Below are positions 14,469 through 22,306 of a stretch of 23,293 bases of DNA, piece by piece; position 1 is the first letter of the stretch; each line of letters begins with the position of its first letter. Origin of the DNA: Muribaculaceae bacterium. GTDB lineage: Bacteria; Bacteroidota; Bacteroidia; Bacteroidales; Muribaculaceae. Both the position numbers and the translations under genes were made by a program. The DNA lies in contig JAIDBM010000123.1 of NCBI GenBank assembly GCA_029056365.1, positions 1-23,293 of the forward strand, read 5' to 3'. A model generated the notes under the pieces. That model had not been told where the DNA came from. It was given only the letters and a program-made list of their open reading frames with translations, and searched no databases.

Positions 14469-16418
14469 ATGAGCTATCTGAAATTTGATAAGAACCTGCT
14501 TATCAACCTCGACCAGTCGTTGCCTAAAGAGATGTTGCGTACAAACATGAGCGGTGCCTACCACTGCACCACCCTGCCCGGATGCAACACCCGCAAGCAA
14601 CACGGTCTGCTGGTGATTCCGGTGAAAGAACTCGGCAACAAACCTTATGTGATGCTGTCGAGTCTCGACGAAACCGTAATCCAGCACGGCGCCTCGTTCA
14701 ACCTGGGACTGCACCGCTACCAGGGTGGCGTATACAGTCCGAACGGCCATAAATATATCCGCGAATTCGACTGCGAGAATATCCCGCGTATGACATATCG
14801 CGTCGGCGGCGTCATACTCACCAAGGAAAAAGTTTTCATCTCTCACGAAAACCGTATACTCATACGCTACACCCTTGTAGAGGCACACTCCCCCACGACT
14901 TTACGCTTCAGGCCGTTTCTGGCCTTCCGCGAAAGCAATAGCCTCTGTGTTGCAAACGACGTGGTGAACCGCCAGCTCGAACAAGTCGACAACGGCATCG
15001 GTTCATGTCTCTACCAGGGCTTCCCGACACTGTACATGCAGTTCAGCCGAAAACCCACATGGGTCGACGAACCCGACTGGTACAGAGGCATCGAATACGT
15101 AAAAGACATGGAGCGCGGCGTGCCCTATTGCGAGGACCTCTGGGTTCCGGGTTATTTCGAGATTCCTATAAAAAAAGGAGAGTCGATAATTTTCTCCGCC
15201 GGAATCGAACCCGTAAAACCCCGCTCCCTGGCAAAAATGTATGAAGCCGAAATAGCCACACGCACTCCGCGCTCATCGTTCTTCAACTGCCTGAAAAACT
15301 CAGCCAAGCAGTTTTATGTGAAAGACGGCAAAGACATGTATGTGATCAGCGGCTTCCCCTGGGGCGTGGTTCTGGCCAGAAACACATTCATGGCACTCCC
15401 CGGCCTTACTCTCGCCATCGACCACCGCGCCGACTTCGAAGCCATTATGGACACAGCCGCGGCAGCCCTGCAGAGCTTCATGGCCGACGGAACCACCGAC
15501 AGGCGTATCGCCGGAATCGACCTGCCCGACATTCCATTATGGTGCATATGGGCCCTGCAGCAATACTCCAAAAATGCCGGAATCGAAAAAACACGCGAAC
15601 GCTACGGACGCCTGATAACCGACATCATCGAATACATTCTCGCCGACCGGCATCCGAACCTGAACATCGACCCCCAGACCGGACTGCTTGAAACCGACGG
15701 TTCGAAATATCCGGTGTCGTGGATGAATTCGGTGCTCGATGGCAAGCCGGTGGTTTATCGCAGCGGACGCCTTGTGGAATTCAACGCCCTGTGGTATAAC
15801 GCGCTCGGTTTCGCCCTCGCCCTTACCGACGGCTGGAATCTGGCCGACCCTCAGCGACGCGAGGCCTGGCAGGATGAATTCGACCGTATGGCCCAGCCAT
15901 TCGTCGACACCTTCCTCAACGACGCCGGCTACCTCTACGACTGGGTGGACGGAACATACGCCGACCCGTCGGTACGCCCCAACATGGCTGTGGCAATCGG
16001 ACTCGACTACTCGCCGCTCAACCGCCGCCAGCGCAAAACCGTGCTCGACGTCGTGACACGCGAACTGCTCACACCCAAAGGCCTGCGCACGCTTTCGCCC
16101 AAAAGCTACGGATACCGGCCCTTCTATCTCGGCTCGCCGCGCGAACGCGAGGAAGCGCTACATCAGGGTCCGGCCCGCCCATGGCTCATGGGATTCTACG
16201 CCGATGCCTATCTGAAAGTGTTCGGAATGAGCGGAGTCGGTTACATCGACCGCATGCTCATTGGCTTTGAAGACGACATGACCACCGGATGCATCGGTTC
16301 GCTGTCGCAGCTTTACGACGGCAACCCGCCATTCGCCGGACGCGGCGCTGTAAGTCATGCCACAAACGTGGCCGAAGTGCTCCGAACCATCCGTACCCTC
16401 AAGAAATTCGAATCTTAG
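14469..16418 (+). CDS. Glycogen debranching enzyme (GH133, amylo-alpha-1,6-glucosidase type)
   Basis: A 649-residue cytoplasmic enzyme that removes alpha-1,6 branch points of glycogen-like glucan. The N-terminal beta-rich domain (about 1-250) has the characteristic start LPGCNTRKQHGLLV and YQGGVYSPNG; the C-terminal (alpha/alpha)6 barrel has GFPWGVVLARNTFMALPGL, YRSGRLVEFNALWYNALGF (about 430-448), PNMAVAIGLDYSPL, HQGPARPWLMGFYADAYL and a final GCIGSLSQLYDG block. These are the conserved blocks of Bacteroidota debranching enzymes, and the length fits. It is the first gene of the operon, 15 bases before the GT4 synthase gene; two tandem promoters lie upstream. Confidence 0.93.
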   Translation: MSYLKFDKNLLINLDQSLPKEMLRTNMSGAYHCTTLPGCNTRKQHGLLVIPVKELGNKPYVMLSSLDETVIQHGASFNLGLHRYQGGVYSPNGHKYIREFDCENIPRMTYRVGGVILTKEKVFISHENRILIRYTLVEAHSPTTLRFRPFLAFRESNSLCVANDVVNRQLEQVDNGIGSCLYQGFPTLYMQFSRKPTWVDEPDWYRGIEYVKDMERGVPYCEDLWVPGYFEIPIKKGESIIFSAGIEPVKPRSLAKMYEAEIATRTPRSSFFNCLKNSAKQFYVKDGKDMYVISGFPWGVVLARNTFMALPGLTLAIDHRADFEAIMDTAAAALQSFMADGTTDRRIAGIDLPDIPLWCIWALQQYSKNAGIEKTRERYGRLITDIIEYILADRHPNLNIDPQTGLLETDGSKYPVSWMNSVLDGKPVVYRSGRLVEFNALWYNALGFALALTDGWNLADPQRREAWQDEFDRMAQPFVDTFLNDAGYLYDWVDGTYADPSVRPNMAVAIGLDYSPLNRRQRKTVLDVVTRELLTPKGLRTLSPKSYGYRPFYLGSPREREEALHQGPARPWLMGFYADAYLKVFGMSGVGYIDRMLIGFEDDMTTGCIGSLSQLYDGNPPFAGRGAVSHATNVAEVLRTIRTLKKFES

Positions 16419-16433
16419 ACCAACATCTGTCAT

Positions 16434-17696
16434 ATGAAAGCTTTAATGTTCGGCTGGGAATTCCCACCGCATATCCTCGGCGGACTCGGAACCGCATCCT
16501 ACGGTCTGGTGAAGGGCATGCACGAGTGCGGCGGGATAGACATAAATTTCGTCATTCCCAAGCCATTCGGCGACGAAGACCGTTCGTTCGCCAATATAAT
16601 AGGCACATCCCAGACTCCGGTGGCCTGGCGCGATGTCAGCCGCGAGTATGTGGAGTCGCGCATCGGAAACCTCATGAATCCCGACCTGTATTTCGCACTG
16701 CGCGACCATATATATGCCGATTTCAACTACATGCACACCAACGACCTGGGATGCATCGAATTCTCGGGCCGCTACCCCGACAATCTCATCGAGGAGATAA
16801 ACAACTACAGCATCACCGCCGGTGTAATCGCACGCACCCTCGATTTCGACGTGATACACTCCCACGACTGGCTGACATATCCCGCCGGAATACACGCCAA
16901 ACAGGTAAGCGGCAAACCTCTGGTGATACATGTGCACGCTACCGACTTCGACCGCTCGCGCGGTAATGTAAACCCCACGGTGTTCAACATCGAACGCGAC
17001 GGCATGATTAATGCCGACCATATCATTACAGTGTCGAACCTCACCCGACGCACCGTTATCGAACACTATGGAATCGACCCGGCAAAAGTAACAACCGTAC
17101 ACAACGCCGTTGTGCCCCTGAGCGAAGAGCTTCTTAACGTGGAAGTAAACAAGCCCAAGGAGAAAATCGTTACCTTCCTCGGCCGAATAACCATGCAGAA
17201 AGGACCGGAATACTTCGTTGAAGCCGCAGCGAAAGTGCTCAAGAACAACCATAACGTGCGCTTTGTGATGGCTGGCTCCGGCGACATGATGGACAAAATG
17301 ATCGCCCTGGCAGCCGAACGCGGCATCGCCGACCGTTTCCACTTCCCCGGATTCCAGAAAGGCAAACAGGTGTACGAGATGCTCAAGGCGTCCGATGTGT
17401 ATATCATGCCCTCGGTTTCCGAACCTTTCGGCATATCGCCGCTCGAAGCCATGCAGATGGGCGTGCCGTCGATTATCTCGAAACAGAGCGGTTGTGCCGA
17501 AATCCTCAACAACGTAATCAAAACCGACTACTGGGACATCGATGCAATGGCCGATGCAATACACGCCATAATTTCGTATCCCGCCCTGTACAAACAACTC
17601 CGCGAGGACGGCCTCAGCGAAGTGGCTCAGATAACCTGGCAGAAAGCCGGACAGAAGGTAATTGACATTTATAACAAGGTATTAAACAGACAGTAA
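16434..17696 (+). CDS. GT4-type glycogen (starch) synthase-like glycosyltransferase
   Basis: A 420-residue GT-B glycosyltransferase. The N-terminus MFGWEFPPHILGGLGTA is the sugar-nucleotide/acceptor loop of glycogen synthase-like GT4/GT5 enzymes; HSHDWLTYPAG and HVHATDFDRS follow. The C-terminal domain has TFLGRITMQKGPEYF and the E-x7-E motif EPFGISPLEAMQMG (Glu330, Glu338). In Bacteroidota this gene sits between the debranching enzyme and the GH57 gene, as here, and is taken to extend alpha-1,4-glucan from a nucleotide-glucose donor in the cytoplasm; ADP- versus UDP-glucose use is not visible. The GH57 start codon is three bases after its stop, so they are translated together. Confidence 0.9.
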   Translation: MKALMFGWEFPPHILGGLGTASYGLVKGMHECGGIDINFVIPKPFGDEDRSFANIIGTSQTPVAWRDVSREYVESRIGNLMNPDLYFALRDHIYADFNYMHTNDLGCIEFSGRYPDNLIEEINNYSITAGVIARTLDFDVIHSHDWLTYPAGIHAKQVSGKPLVIHVHATDFDRSRGNVNPTVFNIERDGMINADHIITVSNLTRRTVIEHYGIDPAKVTTVHNAVVPLSEELLNVEVNKPKEKIVTFLGRITMQKGPEYFVEAAAKVLKNNHNVRFVMAGSGDMMDKMIALAAERGIADRFHFPGFQKGKQVYEMLKASDVYIMPSVSEPFGISPLEAMQMGVPSIISKQSGCAEILNNVIKTDYWDIDAMADAIHAIISYPALYKQLREDGLSEVAQITWQKAGQKVIDIYNKVLNRQ

Positions 17697-17699
17697 AAA

Positions 17700-19322
17700 A
17701 TGAAAGCCATAAGTTTCAACTTCGAGATACATCAGCCGATGCGCCTGAAACGTTACCGTTTTTTCGACATCGGCAACGACCACTACTATTACGATGACTT
17801 CCTGAACGACGACATCATAACACGCCTCGGACAGCAGAGCTACCTCCCTGCCGCAAAGACTCTTCTTAAAATGATCGAAGACTCCAAAGGCAAATTCCGC
17901 TGCTCGATTTCAATCAGCGGCACGGCAATCGAACAGTTCGAGCAATACGTGCCCGAAATGATCGATGCACTGAAGAAGCTTGCCGATACTGGCGCCGTCG
18001 AGTTTCTGGCCACCACCTACGCACATTCGCTCGCTTCGCTGGCCGACCCCGAAGAGTTCCAGCAGCAGGTGAAGGTTCAGTGCGAACGAATTCACGACCT
18101 GTTCGGTGTAACTCCGAAAGTTCTACACAACACCGAACTCATATACGACGATGATCTCGCTCCGCAGATAATGGCCATGGGATTCAAGGCATGCCTCACC
18201 GAAGGTGCCAAGCACATCCTCGGCTGGAAGTCGCCCAATTATGTCTACAGCGCAGCTTCCGCTCCAAAACTGAAACTGCTGCTCAAGAACGACAAACTCT
18301 CCGACGACATCGCCGTTCGCTTCGCCGACGGAATGTGGACTGAATTCCCGCTTACCGCCGACAAATACATGAACTGGATTGCAGAAACACCCGAAGAAGA
18401 ACAGGTTGTAAACATCTGCCTCAACATCGAGACTCTCGGCGGTATGCTTCCGGCAAACACAGGTATATTCCAGTTTATGGAAGCGCTGCCTCGTTTCGCA
18501 GCCGAAAAAGGCATCGACTTCCTTACGCCTTCGCAGATTGCCCAGAAAATCAAAGCGGTGGATTCGCTCAGCGTGGTGCATCCTATCTCCGGAGCCGAAT
18601 TCCCGCTTACCGCCGACAAATACATGAACTGGATTGCAGAAACACCCGAAGAAGAACAGGTTGTAAACATCTGCCTCAACATCGAGACTCTCGGCGGTAT
18701 GCTTCCGGCAAACACAGGTATATTCCAGTTTATGGAAGCGCTGCCTCGTTTCGCAGCCGAAAAAGGCATCGACTTCCTTACGCCTTCGCAGATTGCCCAG
18801 AAAATCAAAGCGGTGGATTCGCTCAGCGTGGTGCATCCTATCTCCGGAGCCGATGAAGCGCGTGATGTTTCGGCATGGCTTGGAAACGGACTGCAGAACG
18901 AGGCATTCCGAAAACTCTACTCGGTTGCCGAACGTGTGCGCCTGTGCGACGACCGCCGTCTGAAACAAGACTGGTGGTATCTTCAGGGCAGCGACCACTT
19001 CTACTACATGAGCACCAAGCATTTCGCCGACGGCGATGCCCACAGCGCCTTCTCGCCCTACGAAACACCGTTCCAGGCCTTCACAAACTATATGAACGCA
19101 CTGGCCGACTTTATCGTGCGCGTAGAAGAACAGTATCCTCTCTCTATCGAAAACGAGGAACTGAACTCGCTGCTCACCACCATCCGAAACCAGGCACGCG
19201 AAATCGAAACCCTCAACAAGGAACTTTCTTCGATGCGAAAGAACATCGAACAATACGAGACTCCGGTAACCGACGAAGAAAAACCCGCCAAACCAAAGTC
19301 TGTAAGAAAAGCAAAAAAATAA
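17700..19322 (+). CDS. GH57 alpha-amylase-like enzyme with an exact internal 85-residue duplication
   Basis: A 540-residue cytoplasmic GH57 enzyme expected to hydrolyse or rearrange alpha-glucan. Visible: region 1 HQP at residues 11-13; the nucleophile-type glutamate Glu146 in LHNTELIYDDDLA; LSDDIAVRF (Asp202/203, catalytic-acid region); the late block SDHFYYMSTKHFADGDAHSAF; a C-terminal coiled coil (about 475-520) and a Lys-rich end. Residues 215-299 are repeated without any change as 300-384, so the VNICLNIETLGG block and the preceding EFPLTADKYMNWI occur twice. Without the extra copy the protein would be 455 residues, close to usual Bacteroidota members. The frame stays open, so a full protein is made if the duplication is real, but the catalytic domain should be distorted. 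Third gene of the glycogen operon. Confidence 0.9.
   Translation: MKAISFNFEIHQPMRLKRYRFFDIGNDHYYYDDFLNDDIITRLGQQSYLPAAKTLLKMIEDSKGKFRCSISISGTAIEQFEQYVPEMIDALKKLADTGAVEFLATTYAHSLASLADPEEFQQQVKVQCERIHDLFGVTPKVLHNTELIYDDDLAPQIMAMGFKACLTEGAKHILGWKSPNYVYSAASAPKLKLLLKNDKLSDDIAVRFADGMWTEFPLTADKYMNWIAETPEEEQVVNICLNIETLGGMLPANTGIFQFMEALPRFAAEKGIDFLTPSQIAQKIKAVDSLSVVHPISGAEFPLTADKYMNWIAETPEEEQVVNICLNIETLGGMLPANTGIFQFMEALPRFAAEKGIDFLTPSQIAQKIKAVDSLSVVHPISGADEARDVSAWLGNGLQNEAFRKLYSVAERVRLCDDRRLKQDWWYLQGSDHFYYMSTKHFADGDAHSAFSPYETPFQAFTNYMNALADFIVRVEEQYPLSIENEELNSLLTTIRNQAREIETLNKELSSMRKNIEQYETPVTDEEKPAKPKSVRKAKK
18342..18853 (+). repeat. Perfect 255-bp in-frame tandem duplication
   Basis: Bases 18342-18596 are identical to 18597-18851, a period of 255 bp (85 codons). 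Identity continues for the two bases GA after copy 2, and the two parental borders share only this GA, which would suit a slippage or short-microhomology event. No base differs between the copies, so the event is recent, under gene conversion, or an assembly product. Confidence 0.97.
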
Positions 19323-19372
19323 CCCCTCACGGAGTGGAGGCAGCCCTGCATCCACTACAGCCCGTGCAAGAA

Positions 19373-19467
19373 AGTAACGTCGGCGACCTCGCCGACGGCT
19401 CTGAGCAGGCCGCAACATCGCCGGAAACTCACCCTGGTCATACGTCGGCGAGGGCGCCGACGTTACT
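19373..19467. mobile_element. MITE/REP-like element, copy 1 (95 bp)
   Basis: Terminal inverted repeats AGTAACGTCGGCG and CGCCGACGTTACT (13 bp, perfect) bound the element. Each end also folds on itself: CGTCGGCGA/TCGCCGACG at 19378-19397 and ACGTCGGCG/CGCCGACGT at 19442-19463. No coding capacity. Confidence 0.65.
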
Positions 19468-19541
19468 CTGCACGACTTCGCCTCGGAGTGGTGGCAGCCC
19501 TGCATCCACTACACACACCGTGTAGCAGCAACGACTCAGAA

Positions 19542-19635
19542 AGTAACGTCGGCGACCTCGCCGACGGCACTGAGCAGGCCGCAACATCGCCGGAAAACAC
19601 CCTGGTCATACGTCGGCGAGGGCGCCGACGTTAAT
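19542..19635. mobile_element. MITE/REP-like element, copy 2 (94 bp)
   Basis: Same layout as copy 1. The left terminal repeat is intact, and the right one ends GTTAAT instead of GTTACT. The core differs from copy 1 at a few positions and by one base in length. Confidence 0.65.
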
Positions 19636-19705
19636 TTGGACACACCACGGAGTGGAGGCAGCCATGCCTCCACAATACACACCGTGAAGCAGCATCGACT
19701 CAGAA

Positions 19706-19800
19706 AGTAGCGTCGGCGACCTCGCCGACGGTCCTGAGCAGGCCGCAACATCGCTGGAAACACACTCTGGTCATACGTCGGCGGGGTCGCCGACGTTACT
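19706..19800. mobile_element. MITE/REP-like element, copy 3 (95 bp)
   Basis: The left terminal repeat reads AGTAGCGTCGGCG (one change), and the right one is intact. The inner 3' hairpin keeps its 9-bp stem while its loop changed from AGGG to GGGT, suggesting the pairing is what is maintained. Confidence 0.65.
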
Positions 19801-19826
19801 CTGCACGACGTTACCTCGGAGTGGGC

Positions 19827-20483
19827 TTACTCCTCGTATTCGGTGGGGTCATCGATGCCGGCCTCCGCCAGAGCGGCCTTGCGCTCCTGACATGTGCCGC
19901 AAAGGCCACAATGCTTCTCGCCACCCTTATAACAGCTGTAAGTCTCGCTGTAGTCAAGCTCCATTCGCTTGCCGCGTTCGGCAATCTGCCCCTTGGTGAG
20001 CAGACAGTAGGGAGCACGCAGCTCGATACGGTCGTAAGTGCCCTCGGCGATAGCACCCGCCATCGCACGGATAAAAGAATCGCGGCAATCGGGATACAAG
20101 GCATGGTCGCCTGCATGATTGGCAATCATCACAGCCTTCAGTCCGCGACTTTCAGCCAGTCCGGCAGCCGCAGCCAGCATAATGCCGTTGCGGAAAGGCA
20201 CCACGGTACTCTTCATATTGTCGAAATCGTACTCGCCCTCCGGAATTGCATCGGCCCCCTCCAGAAGCGATGAATGAAAATTCTCGCCTATAAAACTCAG
20301 GTCGATTTCAACCAGCTCTATGCCCAGACGGCCGCAATGCAGCCTGGCATATTCAAGTTCGCGCAAATTATGGTTGGAGCCATAAATAAAATTCACGGCC
20401 AGTTCGATACGATGCGAATACTCGTAAAGCATGGTAACAGAATCCATACCCCCCGAGAGCACCATCAAAGCATCTTTTTCCAT
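19827..20483 (-). CDS. queC: 7-cyano-7-deazaguanine (preQ0) synthase
   Basis: A 218-residue cytoplasmic ATP-dependent enzyme that converts 7-carboxy-7-deazaguanine and ammonia into preQ0 in queuosine biosynthesis. The PP-loop ATP pyrophosphatase motif is VLSGGMDSVT (residues 8-17), with family blocks VVPFRNGIML and ANHAGDHALYPDCR. The C-terminal zinc site is SCYKGGEKHCGLCGTC, with four Cys. The ATG at 20483 is preferred to the GTG one codon upstream. It lies 12 bases after queF and is co-transcribed. Its stop codon falls in the partial fourth palindrome of the adjacent repeat array. Confidence 0.96.
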   Translation of the reverse strand: MEKDALMVLSGGMDSVTMLYEYSHRIELAVNFIYGSNHNLRELEYARLHCGRLGIELVEIDLSFIGENFHSSLLEGADAIPEGEYDFDNMKSTVVPFRNGIMLAAAAGLAESRGLKAVMIANHAGDHALYPDCRDSFIRAMAGAIAEGTYDRIELRAPYCLLTKGQIAERGKRMELDYSETYSCYKGGEKHCGLCGTCQERKAALAEAGIDDPTEYEE

Positions 20484-20495
20484 CACTACAAGCTG

Positions 20496-20975
20496 TTACT
20501 TTTCCACATTATAATTCTGAAAAGCCTGCATACGGCGTGTGGCTGCAAGCTCGCGGTGCTCATCATCGCCATAGTTCGCGAACGGATAAATCGATATGCC
20601 GCCGCGAGGAGTGAACAAACCGGTAACCTCGATATACCTCGGGTCCATAAGCTTGATCAGATCCTTCATTATTATATTCACGCAATCCTCATGAAAGTCG
20701 CCGTGATTGCGGAAACTGAACAGATACAGTTTCAGACTCTTGCTCTCCACCATAAGCTCGCGCGGTATATAGCTTATTATTATACGCGCGAAATCAGGCT
20801 GGCCCGTAATGGGGCACAAAGAGGTAAATTCCGGACAATTGAAAGTAACAACGTACTCATTGCCGGGATGTTTGTTCACAAAAGTCTCAAGAATTTCCGG
20901 AGCATAATCCTGCGGATATTTCACGCCCTGGTTGCCAAGCAGCGTGCAGCTTTTTACTTCTTCGTCGGTTCGCAC
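20496..20975 (-). CDS. queF: NADPH-dependent preQ0 reductase (7-cyano-7-deazaguanine reductase)
   Basis: A 159-residue unimodular QueF that reduces the nitrile of preQ0 to the aminomethyl group of preQ1. The catalytic Cys54 and Asp61 lie in FTSLCPITGQPDFA, and the QueF signature ESKSLKLYLFSFRNHGDFHE follows. The size matches the short bacterial form. No ATG exists upstream in frame before a stop codon, so the GTG at 20975 is taken as start; it gives the usual short N-terminus. recA ends 66 bases upstream with a hairpin between, and no clear separate promoter was found, so read-through from recA is possible. Confidence 0.96.
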   Translation of the reverse strand: MRTDEEVKSCTLLGNQGVKYPQDYAPEILETFVNKHPGNEYVVTFNCPEFTSLCPITGQPDFARIIISYIPRELMVESKSLKLYLFSFRNHGDFHEDCVNIIMKDLIKLMDPRYIEVTGLFTPRGGISIYPFANYGDDEHRELAATRRMQAFQNYNVEK

Positions 20976-21002
20976 TTCGTTATGTCTTTGTTATGTATTG
21001 GA

Positions 21003-21031
21003 GCCGGCCCGACTGCATAAGCCGGGCCGGC
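21003..21031 (-). terminator. Hairpin between recA and queF
   Basis: A 9-bp GC-only stem (GCCGGCCCG at 21003-21011 with CGGGCCGGC at 21023-21031) starts 10 bases after the recA stop. Read leftward it is followed by TCCAATACATAAC, with no T-tract, so it may be a weak terminator or an mRNA-stabilising 3' structure. Confidence 0.5.
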
Positions 21032-21041
21032 CGGAATTATA

Positions 21042-22229
21042 TCACAAATCTTCTTCTATCGAGAAATCATCGGGCAGGTTATCGTCGAAATCAAGAGTTC
21101 CGTCCGATTCCTTCACCTCGGCGGCCGGAGCAGCCTCGCTTGCCTTAGGCTTGCGTGCCGGAGCTGCCTTTCCGCCACGGCGGTCTTCCTCGGCCTGCTT
21201 CATGGCTGCGGCTACGGCTGCGCTCAGTTCCTCGACAAGCTCCGGATTATCGGCCAGCATGGCCTTCACCTGCTCGCGTCCCTGACCAAGTTTGGAATCG
21301 TTGTAGCTGAACCACGAGCCGCTTTTCTTTATCACGCCATATTCAACTCCGAGGTCTATCACCTCGCCGGTCTTGGAAATACCCTCGCCGAACATAATGT
21401 CGAATTCGGCACGCTTGAAAGGCGGAGCCACCTTGTTTTTCACCACCTTGATGAATGCCCGTTTTCCGAGCACATCATCGCCGTCTTTGATCGGATTGCG
21501 CGAACGGATGTCGATACGCACCGAGGCATAGAACTTGAGAGCGTTGCCGCCGGTGGTAGTCTCGGCCGGACCGAACATCTGGCCGATTTTCTCACGCAGC
21601 TGGTTTATGAATATACATGTGGTGTTGGTTCGCGAAATGGCGCCTGTGAGCTTACGCATGGCCTGCGACATAAGCCGCGCCTGAAGGCCCATGTTACGGT
21701 CGCCCATCTCGCCCTCGATTTCATTCTTCGGCGTAAGCGCGGCAACCGAATCCACCACCAGAATGTCGATGGCGCTCGACCGTATCAGCTGCTCGGCTAT
21801 TTCAAGCGCCTGCTCGCCGTTGTCGGGCTGTGAGATAAGCAGATTGTTGACATCCACTCCGAGCTGCTGGGCATAGAAACGGTCGAATGCATGTTCGGCA
21901 TCGATAATCGCGGCGATGCCGCCCTGCTTCTGGGCCTCGGCTATGGCATGGATGGCAAGAGTTGTCTTACCTGATGATTCCGGACCGAAAATCTCGATTA
22001 TTCGGCCTCGCGGATATCCGCCAACCCCAAGAGCATAGTTCAGCCCCACGGAGCCGGAGGAAATAACCTCCACATCCTCCACTACCTCATCGCCGAGCTT
22101 CATCACCGCTCCACGACCATAGGCTTTCTCTATACGCCCCATGGCCTGTGCCAGGGCTTCAAGTCGGGCAGCCTGCGGATTTCCTTCTTCCGCAGCAGCC
22201 TTACGTGTTGTTTTCTTGGGTTTCTCCAT
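21042..22229 (-). CDS. recA: Recombinase RecA
   Basis: A 395-residue RecA that forms filaments on single-stranded DNA for homologous recombination and DNA-damage signalling. Walker A GPESSGKT lies at residues 82-89; the MAW-type LNYALGVGGYPRGR precedes it, and ILVVDSVAALTPK carries Walker B. The L2/Gln-sensor part is FINQLREKIGQMFGPAETTTGGNALKF, split here as the QLREKIG and ETTTGGNAL blocks. The C-terminus is longer than the E. coli protein, with an Ala/Lys/Pro linker then an acidic tail (DFDDNLPDDFSIEEDL), a feature common in Bacteroidota RecA. A promoter lies just upstream; no LexA box could be identified. Confidence 0.97.
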   Translation of the reverse strand: MEKPKKTTRKAAAEEGNPQAARLEALAQAMGRIEKAYGRGAVMKLGDEVVEDVEVISSGSVGLNYALGVGGYPRGRIIEIFGPESSGKTTLAIHAIAEAQKQGGIAAIIDAEHAFDRFYAQQLGVDVNNLLISQPDNGEQALEIAEQLIRSSAIDILVVDSVAALTPKNEIEGEMGDRNMGLQARLMSQAMRKLTGAISRTNTTCIFINQLREKIGQMFGPAETTTGGNALKFYASVRIDIRSRNPIKDGDDVLGKRAFIKVVKNKVAPPFKRAEFDIMFGEGISKTGEVIDLGVEYGVIKKSGSWFSYNDSKLGQGREQVKAMLADNPELVEELSAAVAAAMKQAEEDRRGGKAAPARKPKASEAAPAAEVKESDGTLDFDDNLPDDFSIEEDL

Positions 22230-22257
22230 AATTTTGTGTCTGTTTTTGTTTCTGATA

Positions 22258-22289
22258 CAAAGTTACGACATTTGGCGGGCAATTTCAAT
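22258..22289 (-). promoter_or_regulatory. Promoter of recA
   Basis: Minus strand reads ATTG (22286-22289), 20 bases, then TAACTTTG (22258-22265). The -7 is a perfect match and the -33 has one mismatch. Predicted start near 22251, a leader of about 22 bases. Confidence 0.7.
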
Positions 22290-22306
22290 GCCCATGTGTG
22301 TTAAAA

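Larger units (their letters stand above)
19323..19826. repeat. Three-unit palindromic repeat array between GH57 and queC
   Basis: The 504-base gap between convergent genes is filled by about three units of 154-169 bp. Each has a hairpin with GTGG...CCAC arms (19334-19355, 19488-19509, 19652-19673; perfect 9 bp in the third), a short spacer, then a 94-95 bp element with terminal inverted repeats. A fourth partial unit (GGAGT/ACTCC, 19818-19833) reaches over the queC stop codon. A 75-codon minus-strand frame inside (19536-19763) is explained by the repeats and is not called a gene. Confidence 0.85.

Noticed and set aside
18123..19505. A 460-codon minus-strand frame opposite GH57 that runs into the repeat array.
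   Set aside because: It mirrors the duplicated GH57 segment and repeat units, has no motifs and depends on the same codon bias.
19536..19763. A 75-codon minus-strand frame in the repeat array, with a segment also found in the next repeat.
   Set aside because: The peptide recurs only because the DNA repeats; there is no evidence of selection on the protein.
19323..19826. Considered as a CRISPR array.
   Set aside because: Units are about 165 bp, spacers are themselves repeated, the hairpins are nested palindromes, and no cas gene is present.
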